Assembly: GCA_947456095.1 (NCBI GenBank)
Contig: CANGPX010000012.1
Coordinates: forward strand, 1 to 33,154
Length of the DNA: 33,154 nucleotides
Reading direction: 5' to 3'
Source of the DNA: Acidimicrobiaceae bacterium
GTDB taxonomy: Bacteria > Actinomycetota > Acidimicrobiia > Acidimicrobiales > RAAP-2
Position numbers and translations under genes: made by a program
Notes under the pieces: generated by a model
Seen by the model: the letters and a program-made list of their open reading frames with translations, nothing else
Databases searched by the model: none
What the model was told of the DNA's origin: nothing
Shown here: piece by piece, positions 1-7,365 of the stretch
Layout of the letters: every line of letters begins with the position of its first letter
How positions within the stretch are numbered: the stretch's first letter is position 1

Positions 1-405
1 ATCTCTGATCTGGCTGCAATGGTGCCCTCAACCCAGGGCAAGATCGAAATCGAAGCCCTCGAAGATGGTCGGGAAGATGAGTTGGTTGCCCAGCTTGCAG
101 CTATGGCGACCTTGCAGGTGTTCCGTCGACGGGTGGTGCTCGAAGAAGCCTCCGAGCTCGTTGACTCCATTACTGAAGACGTTGTGATCCACGCCGGCGA
201 CGACCTAGCCGCTGAGGCGTACTTGTCGGTACTTGCCGACCTGCCTGCGTTTGAGCCACCAACACGAGCAATCGCTGGGGCTGACGCAACTCCTGAAGAG
301 ATGGCAGCAGCGCTTGAGTTCTTACTCGAAGGTCTCCACCTCACAAAACGTCTCAACAAAGACGCCGCTGGAGCCAGAGCCCTTTATCGACAGCGGCGGA
401 AGTAA
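1..405 (+). CDS. Magnesium-chelatase-type AAA+ ATPase, C-terminal part (truncated by window edge)
   Basis: The reading frame is open from base 1, so the gene begins outside the window; only the last 134 codons are seen. The visible part starts inside the stretch PSTQGKIEIEALEDGRED and continues as a helical C-terminal lid-like region ending LYRQRRK. Walker motifs would lie upstream and cannot be checked. The call rests on that C-terminal wording, which resembles actinobacterial ChlI/BchI-like ATPases (the Rv0958 type), and on the neighbour: a VWA-domain protein starts 3 nt after this stop. ATPase plus VWA pairs act together as MoxR/chelatase-like remodelling machines. In this lineage the true substrate is unknown, and chlorophyll synthesis is not implied. 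It could also be annotated as a sigma-54-interacting-like or MoxR ATPase. Confidence 0.7.
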   Translation: MSDLAAMVPSTQGKIEIEALEDGREDELVAQLAAMATLQVFRRRVVLEEASELVDSITEDVVIHAGDDLAAEAYLSVLADLPAFEPPTRAIAGADATPEEMAAALEFLLEGLHLTKRLNKDAAGARALYRQRRK

Positions 406-408
406 ACC

Positions 409-2415
409 ATGGGCGCCGAGTATGACTACAGCCGCTGGGACGGCTCACAAGAGTTCACCGAAGTCGATGCCGACGGACTGCTTGAAGCCCTGACGGACGA
501 CTACTTGGCAACTGGCGACATCGAGGCTGCTCTTGAGCGACTCTTGCGTCAAGGTTTCGAAACTGAAGACGGCGAACAAGTCCGAGGCCTTCGCGACATC
601 TTGGAAGAGTTGCGCGAGCGCAAGTACGAGCTCGAAACCATGGGCGATGCTGATGAGCAATTCGCTGAATACGCCAGTCGCTTGGCCGAGATTGAAGCAA
701 TGGAGCGAGCTGGCATTGATGAACTCGATGAAGAAGCAGCGGCTTCTGGCGACGAGCGTCGCCAAGAGGTCACCAGTGAAGTAACCGCTGAGCGCCGCAT
801 TGCCTTGGACCTCATGCCGAGTGACGTGACGGGAAAAGTTCAGTCCATGCAGCACTACGACTTTGTGTCAAGCGAGGCCCGTGAAGCGTTCGAGGAGATG
901 GTGGAAGAACTCCGAAAAGAGTTCACTGATACCTATTTCGAAGGCATGAGCGATGCTCTTGGCGACATGGATGCCGAAGCAGTTGCTCGCATGCGCAACG
1001 CAATGGCAGCACTCAATGATCTCCTCGACCAACGAGCACGAGGTGAAGACACCGAAGAAGCATTCAAGAACTTCATGGATGAATACGGTGAGCTCTTCCC
1101 TGATGCAGAGAATCTGGACGATCTCTTAGAGCAGATGGCAGAGCGAATGGCCGCAGCTCAAGCCATGTGGAACTCAATGAGCCCCGAGCAGCGTGCGCAT
1201 CTGTCGAATCTCATGAACTCGGTGATGGGTGACCCAGATCTGCAGTGGCAGATGGACCGCTTGAGTCGAAACTTAGAGCAAGCCTTTCCTGACGCAGGCT
1301 GGTCTCGCCGCTACCAAATGGGTGGCATGGGTGGCATGTCAGCATCTGAAGCGACCGATGTCGCCTCGCAGCTCAACCAGCTTGAGCGCCTAGAGGACAT
1401 GCTGGAGGGACGCATTACCCCCAACATGTTGAGCGAGATTGATCTTGACCAGGTCCGTCGCAATTTGTCAGACGATGCGGCTCGTCACTTGGAACAGTTG
1501 TCGAAGTTGGCCAAGAAGATGGAAGACGCTGGGATCTTAAAGAACGAGGGTGGCAAGGTTGAACTGACCGCTGCGGGAATCCGCAAACTCGGCCGCCAAG
1601 CACTCCAGGACCTTTTTGATCAAGTGCGATCCAGAGACATTGGTGACCATGCGTCAACCCGCATTGGCCAAGGCCACGACCGCGAAGAGACGACGAAGCC
1701 ATATGAGTTTGGTGACCCGCTCAACTTGGATCTCTCAAAGACCGTGCACAATGCCGTGCGGCGCAATGGCAACGGCGTGCCGGTAAAGCTGCACCCTGAT
1801 GATTTTGAAGTGGTTGAAAATGAAGCCCTGACCAGGTCGGCCACGGTGCTGTGTCTCGACTTGTCGATGTCGATGCCAATGCGAAATAACTTCGTGCCGG
1901 CGAAGAAGCTCGCCATGGCACTCCAAAGCCTCGTTGCGATGAAGTTCCCTCGGGATTATCTCGGCATTGTTGGTTTTTCAGAAATCGCTCATGAGGTCAA
2001 GGCCGAAGAGATTCCAACGCTCATGTGGGACTACATCTACGGGACCAACTTGCAGCATGCGCTCATGCTTGCTCGCAAGATGCTCGCTCGTGAACGGGGA
2101 ACCAAGCAGATCATTGTGGTGACCGATGGTGAACCAACGGCCCATATTGACCCCCAGTCGGGATTTCCGTTGTTCAACTACCCGCCACTGCCCATCACCT
2201 TGCAGCTCACAATGGCTGAGGTTTACCGCTGCACAAGGGCAGGCATCACGATCAATACGTTCGCCCTTGACTTGGAGCGCACGCAGTATCCCTTCGTGGA
2301 ACAAATCGCGAAAGTCAACGGCGGCCGCACCTTCTACACGACCAATGACGAAATTGGCGGCTATGCCCTGGTCGACTTCATCAAACAGCGACGACTCCTC
2401 CGACCTGCCGGCTAG
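409..2415 (+). CDS. VWA (von Willebrand factor A) domain protein, partner of the upstream ATPase
   Basis: This is a 668-aa protein. The first ~450 residues are acidic and helical, rich in Glu, Met and Ala. The C-terminal ~200 residues form a VWA domain. The metal-ion-dependent adhesion site is visible as DLSMS (Asp484, Ser486, Ser488), and a later TDGEPTA (Asp573) supplies the conserved acidic residue. In the chelatase/MoxR families the VWA subunit binds the AAA+ ring and presents the substrate. The start lies 3 nt after the ATPase stop, so the two are almost certainly co-transcribed and translationally coupled. The layout matches the mycobacterial Rv0958-Rv0959 pair, from family memory. No signal peptide or membrane segment is seen, so it is cytoplasmic. 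The cellular target is unknown. Confidence 0.8.
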   Translation: MGAEYDYSRWDGSQEFTEVDADGLLEALTDDYLATGDIEAALERLLRQGFETEDGEQVRGLRDILEELRERKYELETMGDADEQFAEYASRLAEIEAMERAGIDELDEEAAASGDERRQEVTSEVTAERRIALDLMPSDVTGKVQSMQHYDFVSSEAREAFEEMVEELRKEFTDTYFEGMSDALGDMDAEAVARMRNAMAALNDLLDQRARGEDTEEAFKNFMDEYGELFPDAENLDDLLEQMAERMAAAQAMWNSMSPEQRAHLSNLMNSVMGDPDLQWQMDRLSRNLEQAFPDAGWSRRYQMGGMGGMSASEATDVASQLNQLERLEDMLEGRITPNMLSEIDLDQVRRNLSDDAARHLEQLSKLAKKMEDAGILKNEGGKVELTAAGIRKLGRQALQDLFDQVRSRDIGDHASTRIGQGHDREETTKPYEFGDPLNLDLSKTVHNAVRRNGNGVPVKLHPDDFEVVENEALTRSATVLCLDLSMSMPMRNNFVPAKKLAMALQSLVAMKFPRDYLGIVGFSEIAHEVKAEEIPTLMWDYIYGTNLQHALMLARKMLARERGTKQIIVVTDGEPTAHIDPQSGFPLFNYPPLPITLQLTMAEVYRCTRAGITINTFALDLERTQYPFVEQIAKVNGGRTFYTTNDEIGGYALVDFIKQRRLLRPAG

Positions 2416-2477
2416 AGCCAAGACCCGAGCATTTTTCAGGCTCCACTTGCGAAACTCCGCTCGGTAGGGGAGAATGA

Positions 2478-2499
2478 CATTGGTGTAATTACACCAATG
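2478..2499. promoter_or_regulatory. Perfect 22-bp palindrome upstream of the first whiB gene
   Basis: The half-site CATTGGTGTAA is followed directly by its exact reverse complement, giving a 22-bp inverted repeat with no spacer. It lies 32 bp before the chosen WhiB start and after the end of the VWA gene, so it sits where an operator or a promoter-overlapping site would be. There is no loop and no T-run, so it is not a good terminator. The cognate regulator is not known; autoregulation by WhiB is only a guess. Confidence 0.6.
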
Positions 2500-2531
2500 C
2501 CATGAAGCAGTGGCGACTAAGGGGGGACGAC

Positions 2532-2816
2532 ATGGACGTGAACTTGTTGCTTGACGGCAAACAGGACCAAGGCTGGCAGACCCAAGCGAACTGCATGGGT
2601 GTTGACCCTGACCTGTTCTTCCCTGAGCGTGGCGCATCCACCAAAGAGGCCAAAGAGGTCTGCCGTGGTTGTGTGGTCCAAAACGACTGCCTGGAATATG
2701 CCTTGGCCAATGGCGAGAAGTTCGGCATCTGGGGTGGCATGAGTGAGCGGGAGCGTCGACGTCTCCGTCGTGCCCGAGCCCTCGAGCGACGAACGATTGC
2801 GGTGAGTGCCTCTTAG
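2532..2816 (+). CDS. WhiB-family iron-sulfur regulator, WhiB2/WhmD-like
   Basis: This is a 94-aa protein. The start at 2532 is chosen because AAGGGGGG lies 5 nt upstream; an in-frame ATG at 2502 has no such site. The four cysteines that hold the [4Fe-4S] cluster are present: one in ANCMGVDP, then CRGC and NDC (C-x2-C-x5-C). They are followed by the GIWGG turn and a basic tail (SERERRRLRR) for DNA contact. The segment DPDLFFPERGASTKEAK is close to WhiB2/WhmD, which in mycobacteria and Streptomyces control septation together with sigma-A region 4 or WhiA. That subfamily call is from memory of the sequences. The stop lies 4 nt from the stop of the convergent formimidoyltransferase gene. A perfect palindrome just upstream may regulate it. 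Confidence 0.9.
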   Translation: MDVNLLLDGKQDQGWQTQANCMGVDPDLFFPERGASTKEAKEVCRGCVVQNDCLEYALANGEKFGIWGGMSERERRRLRRARALERRTIAVSAS

Positions 2817-2820
2817 GGTT

Positions 2821-3663
2821 TCAAAGCGGTTTGTGGTGGTGAACCTGCCACTCAAGACTTCGAGTTTCCGAGAGTCCTAAGAATTCCCAATCTTGTTTTG
2901 GCGACCGGTTGAGCAAATCAATTGGTACAAGGCCAACGAGTTCGGCTCCTGTTATCTTCCCTTCGCCCCTCAAGTATTCGCCTGCTGCTTGAACAATGTC
3001 GGTCAAGGAAATTTCAAACGGGAGCACCACATTGCAACTGAGTTGCAATCGCCCACCGGCAAGATTGAGCGCAAGCGTGCGCAGTGAGCGAGACCGAAGT
3101 GCCTTCGCCACAGCTTGGAGTTGTTTCAGGTCAACTCCGTCAACCCACATGTTCCAAGCCACGAGTACATCGCGAACTCCAACGGCTGTGATGCCCTGAG
3201 CCGGGTCCACCTGGCCAGACTCGGCGCCAGAAATATCTGAAGTCGCAAGACGCTTCCGAAGTTCAGGGAGCGTGCACTGGCCAAGGCCATAGGGGGCAGT
3301 TGCCAGACCAAGAGTTTTGGCGAATGCTCGGTAATGAGCAGCCGCCTCGTGGGCGGCGGAGAAATCAACCGGCGTTGCTCTCGTTCGATCTTCAATGAAC
3401 GGCACAAAGGGCACAACGTCAACAACGCCAAATCGTGGATGCACCCCTCGATGTTTGGTGAGGTCGATCATCTCAAGTGCTGCTTCACTCAGGCGACAAG
3501 CATCCTGTTCAACCTCATCGTCGTCGCCGAGCAAGGTGAACACGGAGCGGTTGTGGCTGGGGTCGCTGTGTCGGTCGACGAGGGTGCTGCGCACCACGCC
3601 GTCAAGCCGACGGAGAACCGAATCCTTCGACCCTTCACTCACATTGATGGCGCTTTGAAGCAC
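2821..3663 (-). CDS. Glutamate formimidoyltransferase (FTCD N-terminal-type, stand-alone)
   Basis: This is a 280-aa protein with a GTG start; GGGAG lies 8-12 nt upstream. The N-terminus reads INVSEGSK, followed by LVDRHSDPSHNRSVFTLLGD and HRGVHPRFGVVDVVPFVPF. These are the hallmark blocks of formiminotransferase, including the His in GVHPRFG (His75) that corresponds to the catalytic histidine region. The enzyme moves the formimino group from formiminoglutamate to tetrahydrofolate (histidine degradation, one-carbon metabolism), or the reverse type of transfer. The C-terminal cyclodeaminase domain of the animal enzyme is absent, as in many bacteria. No other histidine-degradation gene is in the window. 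It lies between two whiB genes; a strong hairpin separates it from the whiB gene upstream on the same strand. Confidence 0.88.
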   Translation of the reverse strand: MLQSAINVSEGSKDSVLRRLDGVVRSTLVDRHSDPSHNRSVFTLLGDDDEVEQDACRLSEAALEMIDLTKHRGVHPRFGVVDVVPFVPFIEDRTRATPVDFSAAHEAAAHYRAFAKTLGLATAPYGLGQCTLPELRKRLATSDISGAESGQVDPAQGITAVGVRDVLVAWNMWVDGVDLKQLQAVAKALRSRSLRTLALNLAGGRLQLSCNVVLPFEISLTDIVQAAGEYLRGEGKITGAELVGLVPIDLLNRSPKQDWEFLGLSETRSLEWQVHHHKPL

Positions 3664-3681
3664 GCCTTATTCTCCCACGCG

Positions 3682-3717
3682 CCACCGGCGCAGGCCACAA
3701 GGGGCCTGCGCCGGTGG
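3682..3717 (-). terminator. Strong 15-bp hairpin between whiB and formimidoyltransferase genes
   Basis: CCACCGGCGCAGGCC (3682-3696) pairs perfectly with 3703-3717 around a 6-nt loop. It lies downstream of the minus-strand whiB stop (3746) and just before the GTG (3663) of the next minus-strand gene. No T-run follows on either strand, so a classical intrinsic terminator is not proven. It could be a terminator of the kind common in actinobacteria without a U-tract, or an RNA structure that limits read-through into the next gene. Confidence 0.6.
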
Positions 3718-3745
3718 GCATCGACTGAGTAGTGGTGTTTGCTGC

Positions 3746-4000
3746 CTAGTAGGCAGGCTCGGCCACAGCAAGTGAACTCCCTCGACGAGTGCGCTGGAGA
3801 CGACGACGCTCACGCTCTGAAGTTCCACCCCACACGCCATGTTCGACCTGGTTGGCGAGGGCGTACTCAAGACATTGGGCGCTCACGCTGCACTGGGCGC
3901 AGATCTTTCGAGCTTTGATGACCCCCACGCCATCGCTCGGGAAAAAGACCTCGGGATCGACTTCTCTGCACTTTCCTTCGCTCATCCATGTCGTGTCCAT
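3746..4000 (-). CDS. WhiB-family iron-sulfur regulator (second copy, subfamily unclear)
   Basis: This is an 84-aa protein. The ATG at 4000 is preferred over longer starts because AGAGGGGG lies a few nt upstream and the family's usual N-terminus follows. The cysteine set is complete: KCREVDPEVFFP, then ICAQC and QCLEYA (C-x2-C-x5-C). GVWGG and SERERRRLQRTRR follow. These features support an oxygen- or NO-sensitive [4Fe-4S] DNA-binding regulator that works through the principal sigma factor. The loop SDGVGVIKARK differs from both the WhiB1 and WhiB2 signatures known to me, so no subfamily is assigned. An SOS-box-like site lies 85 bp upstream. It is divergent from a small hypothetical gene at 4225. 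Confidence 0.88.
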   Translation of the reverse strand: MDTTWMSEGKCREVDPEVFFPSDGVGVIKARKICAQCSVSAQCLEYALANQVEHGVWGGTSERERRRLQRTRRGSSLAVAEPAY

Positions 4001-4083
4001 TTCGGACCCCCTCTCTTCAACGTCAACTTGCGCTCTTATTCCTACAAAGTCAATAGGGAATGTAGTGAATACTGTGAGTTCGC

Positions 4084-4097
4084 TGAACGTTTGTTCA
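4084..4097. promoter_or_regulatory. Candidate LexA (SOS) box between divergent whiB and hypothetical gene
   Basis: The sequence TGAACGTTTGTTCA matches the actinobacterial LexA core GAAC-N4-GTTC exactly and has symmetric flanking T/A. It sits 84 bp from the whiB start (minus strand) and 127 bp from the start of the gene at 4225, so it could act on either promoter. The match is a sequence-level resemblance only; the LexA of this organism is not in the window. Confidence 0.5.
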
Positions 4098-4224
4098 ATG
4101 CTGCACAAGCCCAATGAACACAGCGTGACCACCGTGAGGTGAGGAGACGAATTCCGTGTCGGCACAGTTGTTGGCGGTCTCCGGAGTACGCTTGGGGTTG
4201 AACGCAGTGTTTGAGGAGAGCGAC

Positions 4225-4512
4225 ATGGCAGACGAGACCTACACCAACGCAGCATCGGCAACTGAAGTTGCCCCTCCTGTTGGCCACGTTCGCGTTGTTT
4301 ACCTCGGCCCAGTTGCACCCCACTGGGATATCCAGTCTGACTATGGCGACCCAGTTGCCATTGACGCGTTCAAAGACCGGGTGAATGCACGGCTCGTCCT
4401 TCTTCCTCCCCATGACCCACAGTTCCGTCGCAACCGCGAGCGCGTCGTGCGCGACGCTGAGCGTGAGAACTTTGCCCTTGAGTGGGACTTGGGCTTCGAA
4501 GAAACTGAATAA
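4225..4512 (+). CDS. Conserved-looking hypothetical protein, 95 aa
   Basis: The ATG at 4225 has GAGGAGAG 4-11 nt upstream and is preferred over the longer start at 4156, which has no ribosome site and would add 23 residues of unconvincing sequence. The protein is soluble. It has a short N-terminal Ala/Thr tail, a central hydrophobic strand-like segment (HVRVVYLGPVAPHWDI) and an acidic, Arg-rich helical end (FRRNRERVVRDAERENFALEW). No family is recognised. It stands alone, divergent from whiB, and ends 10 nt before the stop of the convergent DUF2342 gene. The SOS-box-like site in the shared upstream region is the only hint about regulation. Confidence 0.65.
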   Translation: MADETYTNAASATEVAPPVGHVRVVYLGPVAPHWDIQSDYGDPVAIDAFKDRVNARLVLLPPHDPQFRRNRERVVRDAERENFALEWDLGFEETE

Positions 4513-4522
4513 GCCTCGAGCG

Positions 4523-5695
4523 TCAGTCTTGAGTTGACAGACTCAACCGCTCAAGCCAAAGTCCTGGAGCATCAACTTCTGCCGGCGTTGGCAAGCCGTC
4601 CGTGCGGCTCACCACTGTCGTCAGCGCGCTGAGACCGCTGCGCTGCTCAACGCCACCAATAAAGGCAGCCCCTCGCTCACGACTCGTCAGCGTTCGCTCA
4701 ATACCAAAGAGTCCACACACCGACTCAATTCCTTTGCCGTAGCTCGTCTTCGAGCGTCGGAAGGCTTCAATGGCCGGAGTATTTGGACCAAGCATGGAGG
4801 ACGCCACTTCAAGGGTGAACCGCAAGACCAGTGCTTCAAGGGCGGCAACGAGCGATGACAGTTGTTCAGACACCCACTGGTGTTCACTCGTTGACAGTCG
4901 ATCAAGGAGTGATTCTGGATCAACCAGCATTGCCTGGAGATCGAGCGGACTGCCACCAGCGCCAAGCTGTTCAAACAGCGATCCCTTGGCTGCATTGGCT
5001 TCTAAGAGTGCTGACGCCAGGAGATCGTTGAGGCGATCGGCGATGTGTGGAGTTTGAAAAACTTGTTGAGCGATCAACTCATGGCTGAGTGCCAAAATCT
5101 GCGCTGCAGAAGGTTCAATGGACCACGATGCGGCAAAGTCATCAACATTGGCTCCAACAATGACGAGACCCAGTTGGTCGCCAACAGGAAGTGGCACATC
5201 GTGAGGGCCAAAGGCTTCGGTTGCCAAGTGCCCACACGAAGACCCGACTTGTAATCCAATGAGCACTGGCGCCATTGCGCCGAGCATTTGGGCCATGAAG
5301 ACCTCCAGCTCTTTTGGTACGGCACCGTCAAGTCCATCGAGTGGGGCCGTGGCACTGCTTGCCGCCAACAGGGTTTCAAGTCTTGGCGTCCACTGATCAA
5401 GCATGAACTTGGCGAATTGCGTCCGATCAAGAACCTCGAGTTTCGGTGCCACAACGTCGCCAAGGGTGCCGCTCGACACGTCGTGCAACCGGAGAGCAAC
5501 AAGCGGGGCAAGCTCTTCTAGAGAAATTCTGGTGACGGGTTGCACCGCTCCTGGCGTCGCTGCACCATTCATGATGCTCTGTGCCAGGGTCATGGCCGAG
5601 TCTTTCCACATCGTGGAAGAACCCTGAGATTGCAGCATCTTCATGAGGTCGCCGAACATACCCGGAAGTGCTTCGTCGTTCCCGCCAGTTGTCAT
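4523..5695 (-). CDS. DUF2342-family protein (putative hydrolase / degenerate zinc metalloprotease)
   Basis: This is a 390-aa protein. The block GLQVGSSCGHLATEAFGPHDVPLP (about residues 147-170) and the following segment DFAASWSIEPSAAQILALSHELIAQQVF match the order of motifs in the actinobacterial DUF2342 family (TIGR03624-like; Rv3195 type). Some members of that family carry HExxH. Here the corresponding stretch is HELIA (205-209), so the second histidine is missing and zinc hydrolysis is doubtful. The start ATG at 5695 has AGGAT just upstream, overlapping the stop of the PDZ gene 9 nt before it, so the two form an operon. In mycobacteria this family sits beside the YlbL-like protease and UPF0182 genes, as it roughly does here. 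The molecular function is unknown. Confidence 0.75.
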   Translation of the reverse strand: MTTGGNDEALPGMFGDLMKMLQSQGSSTMWKDSAMTLAQSIMNGAATPGAVQPVTRISLEELAPLVALRLHDVSSGTLGDVVAPKLEVLDRTQFAKFMLDQWTPRLETLLAASSATAPLDGLDGAVPKELEVFMAQMLGAMAPVLIGLQVGSSCGHLATEAFGPHDVPLPVGDQLGLVIVGANVDDFAASWSIEPSAAQILALSHELIAQQVFQTPHIADRLNDLLASALLEANAAKGSLFEQLGAGGSPLDLQAMLVDPESLLDRLSTSEHQWVSEQLSSLVAALEALVLRFTLEVASSMLGPNTPAIEAFRRSKTSYGKGIESVCGLFGIERTLTSRERGAAFIGGVEQRSGLSALTTVVSRTDGLPTPAEVDAPGLWLERLSLSTQD

Positions 5696-5704
5696 GGATT
5701 CATC

Positions 5705-6325
5705 CTACGGGCCACTTTCAAGTTGCACTTTGACGTGACGGATCTGTTCTTTTCGAACAAGTTCAAACTCAACTTGTTCGTCAATTCCGTGTCGATGAAG
5801 GCATTTGGTGAGCGCTGCAGCATTGACGACTCGGGCATGATCGCAGCCAACAATGACGTCACCAATTTTGAACATTGAGCCGTTTGCTTCATTGGCGAAA
5901 TAGCTCGTGACTTGTGCACCTCTGCCGCCAGCCGCGGCTCTGCTGCTGGCAAAGTGCAGCAGCAGCGATGGGTGCGGCGTGAAGGTGAGTTGCACCGTTT
6001 GCACGTTTGACGGGTGACTCCCACCAGTCAAGAGCAAGAGTCCTGCCAAGAGAAATCCCATTGCTGCCATGGCAATCGCACTTCGTCGGACTTGCTCGGC
6101 TGAGGTCAGCAACAACGGCGGTTTCGGCGCGTGAAGGTCAACGAAGCGCCGAAACTCCGATGGATGCACCCATGGTCGTGGTTCGCCGAGAGGTTGCTGG
6201 CCTTCGGAATGCTCTGTTGACCTGCTGTTTCGGGTTCCATCTGTTTCGGCGTCGCTGCCGTCAGACTCGTGGTCTGAAGCGTTGTCTGCGAAGTCGTCCA
6301 AGACTTTCAGCCTACGCCGCGGCAC
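5705..6325 (-). CDS. Single-pass membrane protein with a C-terminal PDZ-like domain
   Basis: This is a 206-aa protein with a GTG start at 6325. Residues 1-60 are acidic and disordered, including PRPWVHPSEF. One membrane segment follows (about 83-102, AIAMAAMGFLLAGLLLLTGG). The extracellular C-terminus looks like a degenerate PDZ domain: GSMFKIGDVIVGCDHARVVNAAALTKCLHRHG, then a strand ending HVKVQLE. No protease domain is attached, so it may bind exposed C-termini and deliver them to a partner. It is followed 9 nt later by the DUF2342 gene and is divergent from the MreB-like gene, with only 41 bp between the two starts. The PDZ call is by pattern and could be wrong; the membrane topology is clear. 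Confidence 0.7.
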   Translation of the reverse strand: MPRRRLKVLDDFADNASDHESDGSDAETDGTRNSRSTEHSEGQQPLGEPRPWVHPSEFRRFVDLHAPKPPLLLTSAEQVRRSAIAMAAMGFLLAGLLLLTGGSHPSNVQTVQLTFTPHPSLLLHFASSRAAAGGRGAQVTSYFANEANGSMFKIGDVIVGCDHARVVNAAALTKCLHRHGIDEQVEFELVRKEQIRHVKVQLESGP

Positions 6326-6366
6326 CTTTCGCAGTCAGGTCACGGGAAGCGTCCTACCATGGCGAG

Positions 6367-7365
6367 GTGGCCTATGACTTGGCGATTGATCTCGGAACGT
6401 CTCGTTGCCGTGTGGCAACCCGTGGCGGCGGCATTGTGGTTGACCAGGCATCAGTTGTCGCCATTGACGGCAGAACCAAAAGTGCCGTCCAAATTGGTGC
6501 TGCTGCTGAAGCAATGATCGGCAGCACCACCAAACCAGTGAGAGCGGTGTGGCCCCTTGTCCAAGGCTCTATTGCCGACTATGACACCGCAGTGCGCCTG
6601 TTGCGTTTCTTATTGCGCGTTGCTGGTGGCAGCCGATTTGGGCGTCCAAAAGTCTTACTGTCCGTTCCACGAACTGCAACAAATATTGAGCGCCGAGCAC
6701 TCGGCAAGGCGGCTTCTGAAGCTGGTGCTGCTCGAGTGCGGCTGCTTGATCAGTCCGTTGCCGCAGCAGTTGAGCTCTCCTTGCCGCTCGATCAGCCAAC
6801 GGGTTCCATGGTGTGCGACTTAGGTGCAGGCAAGTCCGAAGTTGCCGTGTTATCTATGGGTGGCATTGTTTCTTCGCGCGGGATTCGCCTCGGTGGCGTT
6901 GACCTCGACGACGCCATTGCCACCTATCTGCGAGTGACGAAAGGCGTGGTGATTTCCCGAGTTGTTGCCGGTGCAGTGAAAGCACAACTCGTCACCTTGT
7001 TGCCCGGGGGCGACGAGGTGACGGTTGAACTTGCTGGACGCACCATTGATCAAGGACTTCCCACCACCGTCACGATCACGGCCGGCGAACTTCGCCCAAC
7101 GGTTGACGAGTTTGTTCGCCAAATTGTCAGCACCGTGGTGCAGTGTTTGAGTGAAGCGCCTCCTGAAGTCGCTCAAGACATCATCTTCCACGGCATTCAC
7201 CTCGTTGGGGGTGGATCGCTGCTCCATGGGTTCGCCCACACCTTGGAAACGGCAACTGCCGTTCCCGTTCACCTCCATGAAGACCCAGCAGTCATTGCCG
7301 TGAGCGGACTACAGCGCTGCCTTGATCTCGACGCACGGCTCGAAGACCTGTTCACTGAGGTTTAG
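6367..7365 (+). CDS. MreB/Mbl-like bacterial actin
   Basis: This is a 332-aa protein, the usual MreB length. The GTG at 6367 is the only in-frame start that puts the first beta-strand at the N-terminus; the open frame upstream to 6007 is antisense to the PDZ gene. The actin-fold nucleotide motifs are in order: phosphate-1 AIDLGTSRCRVA (about 6-17), phosphate-2 CDLGAGKSEVAVLSMGG (about 152-168) and the adenosine motif LVGGGSLLHGF (about 280-290). The stretch PLVQGSIADYDTAVRLLRFLL also matches MreB (DGVIADFD). MreB polymerises under the membrane and guides wall synthesis. No mreC, mreD, pbp2 or rodA is adjacent, and the phosphate-1 loop departs from the usual IDLGTANT, so this may be a specialised paralogue. 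It converges on the HEAT gene with a 4-nt overlap. Confidence 0.8.
   Translation: MAYDLAIDLGTSRCRVATRGGGIVVDQASVVAIDGRTKSAVQIGAAAEAMIGSTTKPVRAVWPLVQGSIADYDTAVRLLRFLLRVAGGSRFGRPKVLLSVPRTATNIERRALGKAASEAGAARVRLLDQSVAAAVELSLPLDQPTGSMVCDLGAGKSEVAVLSMGGIVSSRGIRLGGVDLDDAIATYLRVTKGVVISRVVAGAVKAQLVTLLPGGDEVTVELAGRTIDQGLPTTVTITAGELRPTVDEFVRQIVSTVVQCLSEAPPEVAQDIIFHGIHLVGGGSLLHGFAHTLETATAVPVHLHEDPAVIAVSGLQRCLDLDARLEDLFTEV

Noticed and set aside
2425-2464. CCGAGC ... GCTCGG inverted repeat after the VWA gene
   Set aside because: The arms are only 6 bp with a 28-nt loop and no T-run; too weak to call a terminator.
1978-2637. 219-aa minus-strand open frame
   Set aside because: It is the mirror of the VWA and WhiB coding regions, with no family resemblance and no start signal.
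4529-4546. TTGAGT-N6-ACTCAA hairpin near convergent ends
   Set aside because: It lies inside the end of the DUF2342 coding region, is short and AT-rich, and has no T-run.
6007-6366. 120-codon N-terminal extension of the MreB-like gene
   Set aside because: It is antisense to the PDZ gene, and the actin fold starts at the GTG at 6367; the extension is Arg/Cys-rich and unlike any N-terminus of the family.
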